Shown here: positions 27,883 through 38,511 of the stretch, in pieces
Layout: each line of letters begins with the position of its first letter
Position numbering within the stretch: the stretch's first letter is position 1
DNA from: an uncultured Flavobacteriales bacterium
GTDB lineage: Bacteria; Bacteroidota; Bacteroidia; Flavobacteriales_D; Parvicellaceae
DNA length: 64,000 nucleotides
Direction of reading: 5' to 3'
Assembly (NCBI GenBank): GCA_943787535.1
Contig: CALSMU010000021.1
Span: 40,864 to 104,863 of the forward strand
Notes under the pieces: model-generated
Told to the model about the DNA's origin: nothing
Seen by the model: only the letters and a program-made list of their open reading frames with translations
Databases searched by the model: none
Made by a program: the position numbers and the translations under genes

Positions 27883-30800
27883 TTATCGAATTAAGGTAAC
27901 GTTTCCTTTTTTGAAAAATGTTTCATCACCTGGGCAAAGTACTTCTAGATAATAATCAAATACTGCTGGGTCGGATTCTTTTCCTTTAAATATTCCATCC
28001 CATCCGAAGTTAATGTCAAAAGTTTCGAAAACTAACTCTCCCCATCTATCATAAACTCTAAAGACTATTTCTGAATTAGGATGCCCTCTTACATACAGAA
28101 TGTCATTAATGCCATCACCATCAGGTGTAAATGCATTCGGAACAAAAATATAAGGTTCATCACATATAATCTCTGTAACATATACTATGACAGTATCTGT
28201 TTTTGAACAACCATTTCCATCAATAGAGACTATATAGGTAGTTGTCACTATAGGAGAAGCATTTGGAAATTGTACATTTGGATCATTTAAAGATTCAGTT
28301 GGTGTCCAATTGTAAGTATAGCCATTAGGCGTTACATTTAACTGTGTAAAGTCACCTTCAAATATAGTGTCATTATTCGCCCAAGCATTTGTGGTAAGAT
28401 TTGGCAAGTTGTCTACTGATATGGTAACCTCATTATTAATTATACATCCATTTGTTGTTGTAGAAGTAACGTTATACGTTGTTGTAGAACTTGGGTTAAC
28501 CCAAACAGTATTTGTCCCATCTCCTGATAGAATGCTGTTGTCAGGGCTCCAGTCGTAGGTAAGTGTATCCGAAGGGTTTAGGTTTGTAACTACTAAAAAG
28601 ATAGAATCACCGATGCAAATACCTTGATCACCAATAATTGTTGTGGAGCTACCGGAAATCGTAAGAACAACCGAGTCACTTAAATAGCAACCATTGTTAT
28701 TTATTTGTACAAAATACGTTGAAGTAAAAGAAGGACTAACTGTTATTGTGTTGGATGTAATAGGGGAGTTGAGTGTATCAGTAAACTGATTATTTGACGA
28801 CCAAATATAATCTGAACTGGTTCCAAAGGAATTGGCAGAAAACGTGACGGAAGAGAAATCATCACAAACTGTGGTATCATTTGAAATGGTTAATTGAGGA
28901 GTGTTTACTATTAGGTTTTGAAAAACAGTGTCGGTACAAACTCCATTAGAAATTAGTAAAGAATAATTAGTTGTCGAAGTAGGAGTTGCAAAAGGGTTTG
29001 AAATAGTAGTATCACTCAATCCAGTAGTTGGGAACCAAGAATAAGTAATCGTAGGATCCGAATTTGGCAAAATACCCAATTGTTGCGATTCTTCAGGACA
29101 TATAGACAGGTCAGCAAGAGAATATACTGTGTCTCCCATAATTAGAATTTCCTTTTGAATGGTATCTCCGAAGTTGCAGGTTGCTGTATCGTTAACAATT
29201 AAGGTGATTGTATATGTTCCGGCATCCGCGTAAGTATAGGATGGGTTTAACTGAGTACTTGTTCCAACATTATCTCCAAAATCCCATTCCCAAGATGTGT
29301 AGTTTTGACTCAAGCTTGTATTAATAAATGTATATGTATAGGGTGCACAGCCAATTGGAGGAGTTTCAAAATCCGCGACTACAACAGGTAAATCAAAATC
29401 CATTTTAAAGACACCTAAATTGCAACTGTTGTTATTCGTTGGAGAAACAGCATTCGCTGGATAAATTGGCATATCAGAATTAAAACCACATCCCGAACAC
29501 ATTGCTTGGTATACCTTTCCTTTTCTATCAAATCGACTTGTTCCTCCATCAACATGCTCTTCACTAGTAGGTCCACCAAAGAAAGTCCCATATACAATGT
29601 TTGAAACATCATCTTCTAAAACCATTACATAGTGATCACTGCCATCTGTTGTTGACTGGAATGCATCAAATGTAATGGGCATTCCAATTGTGGAGCTTGT
29701 ATTGTTACATGTATTAAAATTATTAGTTCCACCTCCCCAGCCAGATAGATACATTTTATTACATAAGTCAACTAAGAAGGCTGTTGGAGATAAGCTTATC
29801 CCATTTCCATTGCCAAAAACAGTTGAATATATCACTGAATCTAATTGTGCTGTTAATTTACTTACAAATTGACCGCTACCATAATTAAAGTAAAGAGCAT
29901 TATGAATAAAAGTCGAATCTTGTATTTCTGTTTGCCCTAATAAATACACGTTGTTCCAATTATCCAATTCAACAAAATAAGATTGGTCATAGGTAGGTGA
30001 ACCATAATAAGTAGAACTGATGATTTGCTGACCTCCTGCTTCTATGTGCGCTATAAACCCATCACTTCTTCCTCCTAATGCATTTGTGTCAACAACTCCA
30101 GGAGTAGTAACTAATGAGTCTGAGTTCGTTCCTCCAGTTATATAAATATCTTCGTTTGAATCTATTGCAAGAGAATATCCTGCATCATGTTTTTCTCCTC
30201 CAAAATAACTACTCCATATAATGTTTTGAAGGGAGTTGTCTAACTTGATAATTACACCGTCCAAATCTCCACCTCCAAAAGATGGTTGAAAAACATTTCC
30301 TACAATTGGAAAATCTGTTGATTTGGTACAGCTAACAATGTAAACATTGTTGTTTTCATCAATGTCTATTTCCCCCCTAATTTCATCCGCATAATTATAC
30401 TTTAAAACATTTAATGAGCAATTGGTAAAATCATGCGTGGAATTTAACCCATCATTTCCAGACCCTCCAATAAAAGTAGATGCCAGAAGTATTGTCCCAT
30501 CCGCAGAAAGGTTTGAAGCGACAATGTCAGAGCCATTAATGTAATTTGCTCCAAGGCCTTGTTGCAAGTCATTAGGGGTTCCTCCATTGTAGGTAGAATC
30601 ATAACATCCAGTAGTATACGGGTAATTTGTTGAGCTAGTTGTTCCTAAGATAAATAATTCGTCAAAATTATTAACAATTAAACTATGAGGTAATTCGTCA
30701 CTATTTCCTCCAATATAAGTAGAGTAGAGTAAAAAAGTGCCAGTGGTATCAAATTTTGAAATTGCAATATCTATACCTGGAGATAAACCCGAACCTCCGT

Positions 30801-31689
30801 TAAAAGTCCCATCATAAGAGCCAAGCACTGTAGGGTAACCAGCACCAAAGGCAGAGCTGCCTGCATATAAGAAACCTTTGGAATCAAAGGTCGCTGAATA
30901 CCCAAAGTTATTGGAGGTAGAACCTGAATAAGTAGCAAACATTAGAGTAGGGTCAATAATTAAATCGTAATTAGGATTATAACCTTTAGGGAATGCAAAA
31001 GTTACTGTTGTTCCCTTCAATTTGAATTTACATTTGACTTCAATCTTTTCACCATCAATTATTTGGAATGCATAAGGCTTGTCTTCAATAATGTGGTTTA
31101 CTTGTGTGTAGATATGCAGTCTCTCATTTTTTATTGCAATATCGTCAGCGCCATCATAATTTAATTCAATTTGTTGGGCATCTGCATTTGCTTTAACCAC
31201 AAAATCATATTTCAGATTAAACACTTTGGAATACAAGTTTAAATCAATACCTGGATAAAGTTCTTTGTATTCAATTCTGTGAAAACCTTTTGCCTTAGAA
31301 GCCCACTTGCTTTTATCATTTCCTAAAAAGTAGTTGTAGTATTCAGGTGTTTCCAAGGTACCTTTTACTAATGCTTCAGTATTACATTCATTAAATGTGA
31401 CTTTGTAACTATGCCAAGATAGTTTGTCAAAGTTTCTAGGTAAAGATTTATCATAATGGGCTTGAACATATCTAGCGAATTCTTTGCCGTCATATAAATT
31501 GAATAAAAACCCGTCATTTTCAAGGTAAAGATACCCACCTTGAATATCTGAACGGTAATGCACCTGTTCTGGCCATTGATTTTTGTTCTCGATAAACTTA
31601 TAACCTCCTAAAACTTGAGGCTCTTGACCAAGGAAATCACCAAATAAGATGAGCGAGAAAATGAGAATAAAAATCCCTTTGAAAGACAT
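27883..31689 (-). CDS. giant secreted SBBP/PKD-repeat protein with type B (gliding-motility) C-terminal sorting domain
   Basis: The product has 1268 residues from the ATG at 31689; an in-frame TTG at 31704 is less likely. A signal peptide is followed by a DUF7948-type N-terminal domain (about 25-250), a series of SBBP beta-propeller repeats (repeated Y-I-G-G and S-Y-F-G-G motifs, about 255-770), a PKD domain (W-E-W-D-F-G-D), several Ig/PKD-like modules (to about 1160), and a type B sorting domain with F-V-P-N-A-F-T-P-D-G-D-G-I-N-D and V-Y-D-R-W-G-E-L-V-F-E. It is the likely cargo of the PorP/SprF encoded immediately downstream, exported as an adhesin or surface enzyme scaffold. Confidence 0.92.
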   Translation of the reverse strand: MSFKGIFILIFSLILFGDFLGQEPQVLGGYKFIENKNQWPEQVHYRSDIQGGYLYLENDGFLFNLYDGKEFARYVQAHYDKSLPRNFDKLSWHSYKVTFNECNTEALVKGTLETPEYYNYFLGNDKSKWASKAKGFHRIEYKELYPGIDLNLYSKVFNLKYDFVVKANADAQQIELNYDGADDIAIKNERLHIYTQVNHIIEDKPYAFQIIDGEKIEVKCKFKLKGTTVTFAFPKGYNPNYDLIIDPTLMFATYSGSTSNNFGYSATFDSKGFLYAGSSAFGAGYPTVLGSYDGTFNGGSGLSPGIDIAISKFDTTGTFLLYSTYIGGNSDELPHSLIVNNFDELFILGTTSSTNYPYTTGCYDSTYNGGTPNDLQQGLGANYINGSDIVASNLSADGTILLASTFIGGSGNDGLNSTHDFTNCSLNVLKYNYADEIRGEIDIDENNNVYIVSCTKSTDFPIVGNVFQPSFGGGDLDGVIIKLDNSLQNIIWSSYFGGEKHDAGYSLAIDSNEDIYITGGTNSDSLVTTPGVVDTNALGGRSDGFIAHIEAGGQQIISSTYYGSPTYDQSYFVELDNWNNVYLLGQTEIQDSTFIHNALYFNYGSGQFVSKLTAQLDSVIYSTVFGNGNGISLSPTAFLVDLCNKMYLSGWGGGTNNFNTCNNTSSTIGMPITFDAFQSTTDGSDHYVMVLEDDVSNIVYGTFFGGPTSEEHVDGGTSRFDRKGKVYQAMCSGCGFNSDMPIYPANAVSPTNNNSCNLGVFKMDFDLPVVVADFETPPIGCAPYTYTFINTSLSQNYTSWEWDFGDNVGTSTQLNPSYTYADAGTYTITLIVNDTATCNFGDTIQKEILIMGDTVYSLADLSICPEESQQLGILPNSDPTITYSWFPTTGLSDTTISNPFATPTSTTNYSLLISNGVCTDTVFQNLIVNTPQLTISNDTTVCDDFSSVTFSANSFGTSSDYIWSSNNQFTDTLNSPITSNTITVSPSFTSTYFVQINNNGCYLSDSVVLTISGSSTTIIGDQGICIGDSIFLVVTNLNPSDTLTYDWSPDNSILSGDGTNTVWVNPSSTTTYNVTSTTTNGCIINNEVTISVDNLPNLTTNAWANNDTIFEGDFTQLNVTPNGYTYNWTPTESLNDPNVQFPNASPIVTTTYIVSIDGNGCSKTDTVIVYVTEIICDEPYIFVPNAFTPDGDGINDILYVRGHPNSEIVFRVYDRWGELVFETFDINFGWDGIFKGKESDPAVFDYYLEVLCPGDETFFKKGNVTLIR

Positions 31690-31784
31690 AGGCGCAAGGT
31701 ACAAAAAGTATTTGTTTTACTAAAGACGAAAAGTTGAATGAAAAGGGCGCTTCAAACTGGATATAAAATTTGTATTTTTCCAAA

Positions 31785-32903
31785 ATGAATTTTAGTTATT
31801 GGGAAAACAAAGAATTAATAGGGGAGAATGATGTAGTGATAATAGGCAGTGGGATAACTGGTTTATCCACAGCCATCCATTTAAAGAGAAAATCACCTTC
31901 TTTAAAAGTCTTGTTATTAGAAAGAGGAGTACTTCCATGGGGTGCGAGTACTAAAAATGCTGGTTTTGCTTGTTTTGGTTCATTAGGAGAAGTACTAGAC
32001 GATTTACAAAACACAAGTTTAGATGAGATAGTGCGTTTAATTGAAAGTAGGAATGCTGGTTTAAATGCGCTTATTAAGCTTTTAGGAAAAGACGCTATAG
32101 ACTTTCAACTTAATGGCGGGTTTGAGCTTTTCAGGCCAGATCAAAAAGAAGAGTACGTAGCATGTTTGGATCGAATGGATGATTTAAATAATGTGCTACG
32201 GAAGGAGTTTGGCGGCTCTGTTTATTCGAAGGAGGAACGTGATTTTGGATTTGAAGGGGTTATAGGTATTATAAAAAACCAATACGAAGGACAAGTTGAT
32301 ACGGGAAAAATGATGAAGGCTTACCTAGATTTAGCAAGAAAGGAAGGCGTAACTATTATTAATGGAGCTGAAGTCACTCAGTATAATTCAACTGAATCGG
32401 GAGTTGATCTGGAAATAAACAATAATTTAAAAATCAAAACAGGGAAACTAGTCATTTGTTCCAATGGTTTTGCAAAACAATTTTTGGATGAAGATGTAGA
32501 GCCAGCAAGAGCACAAGTGCTAATTACGAAACCAATTCCGAATTTACCTTTAAAAGGAACTTTTCACTATGATAAAGGATATTACTATTTTAGAAATATT
32601 CATAACCGCGTTTTATTTGGGGGTGGTAGAAACTTGGACTTTAAAGGAGAAAACACCACGGAAATGGAATGTACAGAAAAGGTGATTAATAAATTAAAGG
32701 ATATTTTATCGAATGTAATTTTGCCAAACACTAATTATGAAGTAGATTATCATTGGGCTGGAATAATGGGAGTTGGTGAGAACAAGGAGCCTATTATAAA
32801 GGAGGTTGGAAAAAATATTCTCTGTGCAGTTCGGCTTGGAGGAATGGGGGTGGCCATAGGCACTATGGTTGGAAAGGATGTTGCTAGTAAGGTAATTGGG
32901 TAA
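31785..32903 (+). CDS. FAD-dependent oxidoreductase (DAO / glycine-oxidase-like)
   Basis: The product has 372 residues from the ATG at 31785; a TTG at 31770 is less likely. The FAD motif G-S-G-I-T-G-L-S-T-A-I-H-L near residue 20 is followed by G-A-S-T-K-N-A-G-F-A-C-F-G and a C-terminal G-G-M-G-V-A-I-G-T. This is the DadA/ThiO-type deaminating oxidase fold, which also includes Bacteroidota enzymes of unknown amine substrate. Cytoplasmic. It is divergent from the T9SS cargo gene. A 460-base non-coding stretch follows. Confidence 0.88.
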   Translation: MNFSYWENKELIGENDVVIIGSGITGLSTAIHLKRKSPSLKVLLLERGVLPWGASTKNAGFACFGSLGEVLDDLQNTSLDEIVRLIESRNAGLNALIKLLGKDAIDFQLNGGFELFRPDQKEEYVACLDRMDDLNNVLRKEFGGSVYSKEERDFGFEGVIGIIKNQYEGQVDTGKMMKAYLDLARKEGVTIINGAEVTQYNSTESGVDLEINNNLKIKTGKLVICSNGFAKQFLDEDVEPARAQVLITKPIPNLPLKGTFHYDKGYYYFRNIHNRVLFGGGRNLDFKGENTTEMECTEKVINKLKDILSNVILPNTNYEVDYHWAGIMGVGENKEPIIKEVGKNILCAVRLGGMGVAIGTMVGKDVASKVIG

Positions 32904-33195
32904 TGTTGTTGAAGTTGCCTTTTATTCTATTTAACATAATATTAATTATAAGACAAAAGGAGCTGATCCAATAATACGGTGCTATACGTTTATTTATAAA
33001 TGATATATACTCTTCAGTCATATATCGGAGGATATTATGTTAAAAAATTTACGCCAAGCTTTAATTAATAGATTTTTTGAATCCGTAGAATTTAATATTC
33101 TGTAGATCTGTACATAATTAATTTTCTAAGCGATTCTCAGGAAGTTTAGTTTTTTATCTTGAATACATTTTTTCTTATAATTAGCCATTATGTGT

Positions 33196-33302
33196 AAAAA
33201 TGTATCTTTAAAGATAATTCGTAATTGCTTGTGTCTTTAGTGTTTCATCACAAGTGTTGTGAATAGCTTACAAAAATGTATCTTTAAAGGTAATTCGCAA
33301 TT
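33196..33302. repeat. two copies of a 31-bp direct repeat in a 463-bp non-coding region
   Basis: A 31-base unit starting AAAAATGTATCTTTAAAG occurs at 33196-33226 and 33272-33302, differing at two positions, with a 76-base period. Each unit contains a palindromic core (ATCTTTAAAGAT in copy 1, one base changed in copy 2). The surrounding region 32904-33366 has no gene, tRNA or clear terminator that I can see. Confidence 0.75.
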
Positions 33303-33366
33303 TAACAAGGCTTTAAAAGATGACAAAACTGGGTAATAGAAAACCTGCAGGATTGCTATTTAAGCT

Positions 33367-34080
33367 CTATTTCTCCAAGATTTGTTTTGCAACAGGAAAC
33401 ATTCTATTTACCCATTCCAAATACATTTCGCCGGAAGGATGCAGTCCATCAGTTGCAACTAATTCAGGATGCTTATCTACTTTCCTAGAAAAAGCTGTTA
33501 TATCTACAAAACTTACGTTAAGCTTTTGGGTTTCTTCCTTTTTGATAGCATTGTAATTATCTATTTCAAAGGCAATTTGTTTATTGTCTCTATCAGATGC
33601 AAAGGGAGTTACTCCCCAATCTGGTATGGATATAACAATAACCTTTTTAGGATCATCATTAGCAAAGCTTATTGCTTGCTTTAACAAGCTAAAAAACTCT
33701 TTTCGGTAAGTTTCTATATCGAGACCTTGATATTGATTATTTACACCAATCAGCAGCGTTACCAAATCATATTTATTTCCTTCTATCTCTCTATTAAAAA
33801 TACCATTCTTTAAGTCCTCTGTAGTCCAACCCGTTTTAGCAATAATTGTAACAGTATCTAATAAAAAACCAGCTTTAATCAGAGCATCCTTCAATAGATT
33901 CGGGTAGCATTTTTTCCTATCAACACTTTCTCCTATGGTATAAGAATCACCTAAAGCCAAGTACTTAAATTCAGTTTTACGCTCTGCTACTAACTTTTCA
34001 GAAATGGTCTTCTTCTCAAGTTCAATACTACAGGCCGAAAAAAGGAGCAGCACCATTGTAATACTAACAACATTCCTCAT
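33367..34080 (-). CDS. SGNH/GDSL-family hydrolase lipoprotein
   Basis: The product has 237 residues from the ATG at 34080; a TTG at 34098 would add six residues before the signal. A lipoprotein signal ends at L-F-S-A-C. SGNH blocks are present: G-D-S-Y with the nucleophile Ser (block I), T-L-L-I-G-V-N-N with the Asn (block III), and D-G-L-H-P-S with the catalytic Asp and His (block V). These lipoproteins are esterases or lysophospholipases; the substrate is unknown. Confidence 0.9.
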   Translation of the reverse strand: MRNVVSITMVLLLFSACSIELEKKTISEKLVAERKTEFKYLALGDSYTIGESVDRKKCYPNLLKDALIKAGFLLDTVTIIAKTGWTTEDLKNGIFNREIEGNKYDLVTLLIGVNNQYQGLDIETYRKEFFSLLKQAISFANDDPKKVIVISIPDWGVTPFASDRDNKQIAFEIDNYNAIKKEETQKLNVSFVDITAFSRKVDKHPELVATDGLHPSGEMYLEWVNRMFPVAKQILEK

Positions 34081-34131
34081 TGATTTACTTTGTTTCAAAT
34101 ATAATCAATGTTTTACAATTGGTTTAAATAA

Positions 34132-34323
34132 CATTTTTTCGAGCTGAAAGATGTTGTGCAGGTATTAAAACTAATACTAATTGATGGAGAATATTATAAA
34201 TGGAGTGATACTTATTTTGATGTAATAGATTTTGACGAGGATGTTTATTCTGGTTTTTTAGAAGTAAGAAATGAAGGGGATAGAACATTAGTTTTAATTG
34301 GATATAATGCTTTTCAAATTTAA
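34132..34323 (+). other. orphan coding-like fragment, possible gene remnant
   Basis: A frame with coding character runs from a stop at 34129 to a TAA at 34321-34323 and encodes about 60 residues (segments I-D-G-E-Y-Y-K-W-S-D-T and V-I-D-F-D-E-D-V-Y-S-G-F). There is no ATG; the first usable codon is GTG at 34156. It lies in the gap between the SGNH hydrolase and the next gene. It could be the 3' end of a deleted gene or a tiny real gene; no family is recognised. Confidence 0.35.
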
Positions 34324-34411
34324 ACCTGTTGTAAAATCATTTGACTGAATAATTCATTTTGTCTTTGCGCAATTCCAATAACCTATTCAACCTGCCACCA
34401 AAATATTACAT

Positions 34412-34867
34412 TTGAATAAATTGGACAAAATACGCTACTTAATTATAAAAAATTCTAATAGATTTGTTGAACAAATTATTAAAATAAAAGCATTGGGTAA
34501 GTTTAAAGTATATTCCAAAATATTATTAAAGCAGATTGTAACAAAGTTTAAAAAACCTGTAGTTTATGAAATTCCTAGGTGTGGTGTTTCCTTTACAAAG
34601 ATGAATAAACTGTCTTCAGAAATGAAAGGTCTTAAAGCTGTAAACGGGCAAGATACTAAAGCAAAAATCTTCAAAGTGAATTCGAAATCTCCCGAAATGG
34701 TTTTCGCTTATGTTTCTCAAATGGCTGAATTTGTTGTCCCTAACTTGAATTCTCCAAGTAAAAAAGACAAACAGAAATTACTTGAATTGGGAGCTTATAT
34801 AAAAAAGCTACAACCGTTAATTAAAGATATTGAGCTCTATAAAGAGGCTTCAGCTTTTATGAAATAA
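34412..34867 (+). CDS. hypothetical basic protein
   Basis: The product has 151 residues, is Lys-rich, and has no signal peptide or recognised domain. It has an N-terminal amphipathic helical half and a C-terminal helical region (K-K-D-K-Q-K-L-L-E-L-G-A-Y-I-K-K-L). The N-terminal codon is a TTG, but TACATTTG at 34407-34414 fits the -7 promoter consensus and overlaps it, so translation may instead begin at the TTG at 34421. Function unknown. Confidence 0.5.
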   Translation: MNKLDKIRYLIIKNSNRFVEQIIKIKALGKFKVYSKILLKQIVTKFKKPVVYEIPRCGVSFTKMNKLSSEMKGLKAVNGQDTKAKIFKVNSKSPEMVFAYVSQMAEFVVPNLNSPSKKDKQKLLELGAYIKKLQPLIKDIELYKEASAFMK

Positions 34868-34912
34868 ATCACCATTTTCATTCACTAATAACTCTATTCA
34901 TTACAAAAATGA

Positions 34913-37755
34913 TTAATCTATTATGGATATTGGAATAATTTGGTAACCCGACAGATCACTAATGCGAATAAAGTATTTACCCGAAGTCAGCCTACTTAGG
35001 TTTAACGTTATGCCAAGCGCACCAACTCGATCAGAATATACAAGCTTGCCAGTCATATTAAATATTTCTAGGTCCTGCCCTATTCTTAATCCATTCAATT
35101 GTATGTTTCCATTACTTGGGTTGGGAAAAACAGAAACATTTATATTTTCATTGGTTGCTAATCCTACAGTTGAAGAAACTGTTACACTATCAATAGACTC
35201 ACAACCGTTTGCGTCGGTAACCGTAATAATATAGGTTCCAGCACATAACTCGTGCACATCAAAAGTTGTGGCAGAAGTAGGGTCATTCCAAGAATAGCTA
35301 TAGCCACTGGTTCCTCCACTTACGGTAACTTCTGCAGAAGCCATACATGAATCGGAACTAGAATTCCATCCATTTGCATTTAAAGCTAATATATCGGGTT
35401 GACTTATGTGTATTGAATCGATAAAGTGTGTGCATCCTAAAGAATCTTTCACCAAAAGATTGTAGTAGCCTGAAATTAACGAATCTGATAGAGCAATAGA
35501 ATCTGAATTACTCCAAGCAAAAGAATAGTTGCCAGTACCTCCAGAGGCAGAAGCCAATATAGAGCCATTAGCATCTCCAAAACAGAGTGGAGAAATCATC
35601 GAATAATTGGCAATGAGTGTATCTGGAGTTGTAATTTGAACGGAATCATTATAATTACATCCTCTGTTATCTATTAGTTGGTAATAATACCAACCAGCCG
35701 AAAGACTATCTATAAAGGATTCGTGAGAACCATCCGCCCATCCAATGGATACGTTTGCCGAATCGTGCAGATGAAGATTTACGTAACCTAAAGTGTCTGT
35801 TGCGCATTGAATATTACCAAAATCTAGACTATCTAGTATGGGATATGCTTCCTCGATAAAGATAGAATCAGTTACTTGGCACCCATCTAGATGCGTAATT
35901 GTTACCACCTGCCAACCGGCCCATAAATAATTGGCAACCTTCAAAGAGTCAATACTTGCCCAATCGTAGATACAACCGCTAAACATACAAGGACAGCCTG
36001 AACTAGCTAAAGTTGCTGTAGCATTGCTATCTCCAGGACAGGTAGGCGTCCCTACTCCACCCCAGGTTAAAACATAGGGATCTACAATGTTAAAATTGGT
36101 AGATTTGAGACAGCCGACTGAATCTACAACATATACCGAGTAATTATCTGGACTTAAAGAACCTATACTGTCTGTAATTTGTCCACTAGACCAATTAATA
36201 GCATATGGCTCAGTTCCTCCAGTTGGACTCACCAAAGCATTGCCGTCATTCCAATAATTACATGAGGTATTATTTACAATTAGATTAAGGTTAATGGTTC
36301 CACAATTGGTAACTTCAAAATTGTAAATTCCATTGTAATCATTACCCATATATGATCCCCATGCGATACCAGGACCTGGGTTGGTATAAGTACCTTCTAT
36401 ACGCGCTAACTTAAATCCTTTTGCACCCATAGGATTAACACTATCTGCTCTAAACGCATATACAAAATCAATAAATCCATTCCCATCTAAATCTGTTATT
36501 AAAGGTGTGCTACCAAGGTTTACGCCAGCTTCGGGAATCGATAAATCACTAATACTATTATTGGGAAAATCTACTATTTTTAATTGATGTTCAAAATGTG
36601 TTCCTGTGTGATAATTTAGGGACAGAATAACTTCATCTCTTCCGTTTAAATCGAGGTCTACCGCATTAGCTGAAGCAAAATGCAAATCACTAATACTGTC
36701 AAAAAATGCAATCTGCCCCGTATTCCCATCTATCATTACTTGGTAGTAATCAAAATAAGATGGAGCTGAACCTTTACCTAATACTGCAAAAACATCTGGT
36801 GATTGATTTCCTGTAAAATTACCAAAAATTGGCTCTGCACTGGATTGGGCTCCAGGAATGGTAACTTCCCAAAGAATTGTATTCAATAATCCATCGATTG
36901 CATAGATGGTTCCGCTGAAGCTTTGACTTACTATATCATAAACACCATCATAATTAATATCGGCAATACTAACAGGAGCAATAAACCCTGTAACAGGATC
37001 ATCAATCAACATAGTAGCTCCACTTATGTCGTTATTCATTAAATCCAATAAAGGAACTCGCCAAAGAGATCCTCCATCATCTTCACCTCCACTGCCAAAA
37101 TAACAGTATAAACACCCGTATTATTCATGTCTATACATACAGCTGAGCAATAAGTTTCCTCTCCATCGGGCATTGTGTCTTGAGCAATAATATTACCGGT
37201 TACAGCATCTAAAATCATTAAGCGTCCAGGAGGTCGCATCGTATCCCATGGCAAAGCAGCATGATCGCCTCCATTTGCAACCAATATATCTGCAACAAAA
37301 TCTCCATTTTGATCCGGGATAATTTGGGGGCTATAAAAATTTAACCATCCACTATCAGCAGCTTGGGTGGATGGGTAAGGAAAAAACTCCCATATCATAC
37401 TCCCTGTTTGACCATCAATCGCATAGAACTCTCCATTTCTTCCACCCATATAAACATCTTTTTCACCGTCTCCATTCGCATCGCCAAATGCAGCACTCGC
37501 AAACATCTCATCATCTGTAGCAAATTCCCAGAGCACATTTCCATTTGCTCCATCCAACGCTACTACTCCTCGTGCATCTGGCGACCCATCAATTCCTCCA
37601 CCAATTACAATGTCTAAAATAGAATCTCCATTTAATTTAACCGGCCTAGGCGAAGAGAAAGTAACGGATGTATCTATAAGCGTTTGCCATAATTGCGTTT
37701 GCGCTTGGACTAATCCCGAAAGTAAAATTACTGATGCTAAAAAGATGGTTTTCAT
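34913..37755 (-). pseudogene. SprB-repeat / FG-GAP secreted protein with T9SS type A domain, split by one frameshift
   Basis: Two overlapping segments, 37755-37039 and 37048-34913, read as one protein of about 946 residues if one base is restored in the T-run near 37097-37100 (A-run on the plus strand), giving F-G-S-G-G-E-D-D-G-G across the join. The parts are a signal peptide (V-Q-A-Q), FG-GAP/VCBS repeats with D-x-N-x-D-x calcium loops (D-A-N-G-D-G-E-K-D, D-I-N-Y-D-G-V-Y-D), four or more SprB-type repeats (C-P-G-D-S-N-A-T-A, C-F-G-D-A-N-G-S-I), and a type A sorting domain. Either the gene is disrupted or the sequence has a homopolymer error. Confidence 0.85.
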
Positions 37756-37919
37756 AATATCGCAAATAAATCGAATCAAATATATGGATTAATTAATTTA
37801 CACTGTCCATTTGTATTTATTCCTAAATCCTATAAAAAAAATCTATGATTCTATATGGACAACGGAATGGAACTGCAATGGTTGTCTCTTTTTTTACTGC
37901 AAAACCGCTTTACAGAGAT

Positions 37920-38509
37920 TTATCTAGCCCTACCCTTTAAAACATTTTCTACATCTTTCAGTTTAAACCCCTTTGCTTTTAGAAGAATTAAATAGTGATA
38001 CATAAGATCGGCAGCTTCATTTTTAAAAAGGTTTTCATCATCATCTTTTGCCTCAATAACTAATTCTACAGCCTCCTCTCCTACTTTTTGCGCTACTTTA
38101 TTAATTCCTCTTCTAAACAATTGATTCGTATAAGAACTTTCATCATTTTCATCAATTCGCTGGCTGATGGTTTCTTCTAATTCATAGACAAATCCCTTGG
38201 CTGTTTCTTCGCCAAAACAAGATGTTGAACCGGTGTGACATGTGGGCCTATTGGTGTTGCTTTAATTAAAACCGTGTCATTATCACAATCAATTTGAATC
38301 TCATTAACGTTTAAGAAATTCCCTGACTCCTCCCCCTTTGTCCATAGCCTGTTTTTACTTCTGCTAAAAAATGTTACCCTTCGTTCTTTTTGCGTTTTTA
38401 AAAATGCTTTTTCGTTCATGTACCCCAACATTAAAACTTGTAAAGTTCTATTGTTCTGAATGATTACGGGTACTAGACCATTTTTATCTTTTTGAAAATC
38501 TATCTTCAT
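37920..38509 (-). pseudogene. hisI: HisIE, phosphoribosyl-AMP cyclohydrolase / phosphoribosyl-ATP pyrophosphatase, frameshifted
   Basis: This is the last gene of the his operon; it performs steps 2 and 3 of histidine synthesis. The HisI half (38509-38245) is normal (G-Y-M-N-E-K-A-F, S-R-S-K-N-R-L-W-T-K-G-E-E-S-G). At about 38242-38245 one base is missing: restoring an A gives the family sequence G-P-T-C-H-T-G-S with the zinc-binding Cys and His. Without it the frame is lost and the HisE half (F-R-R-G-I-N-K-V-A-Q-K-V-G-E-E-A) is read only from a later frame. The length, 590 bases, is one short of 197 codons, consistent with a single deletion. It starts just after hisF. Confidence 0.9.
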
Positions 38510-38511
38510 AT

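Noticed and set aside
33196..33302. CRISPR array
   Set aside because: Only two repeat copies, no set of equal spacers and no cas genes nearby.
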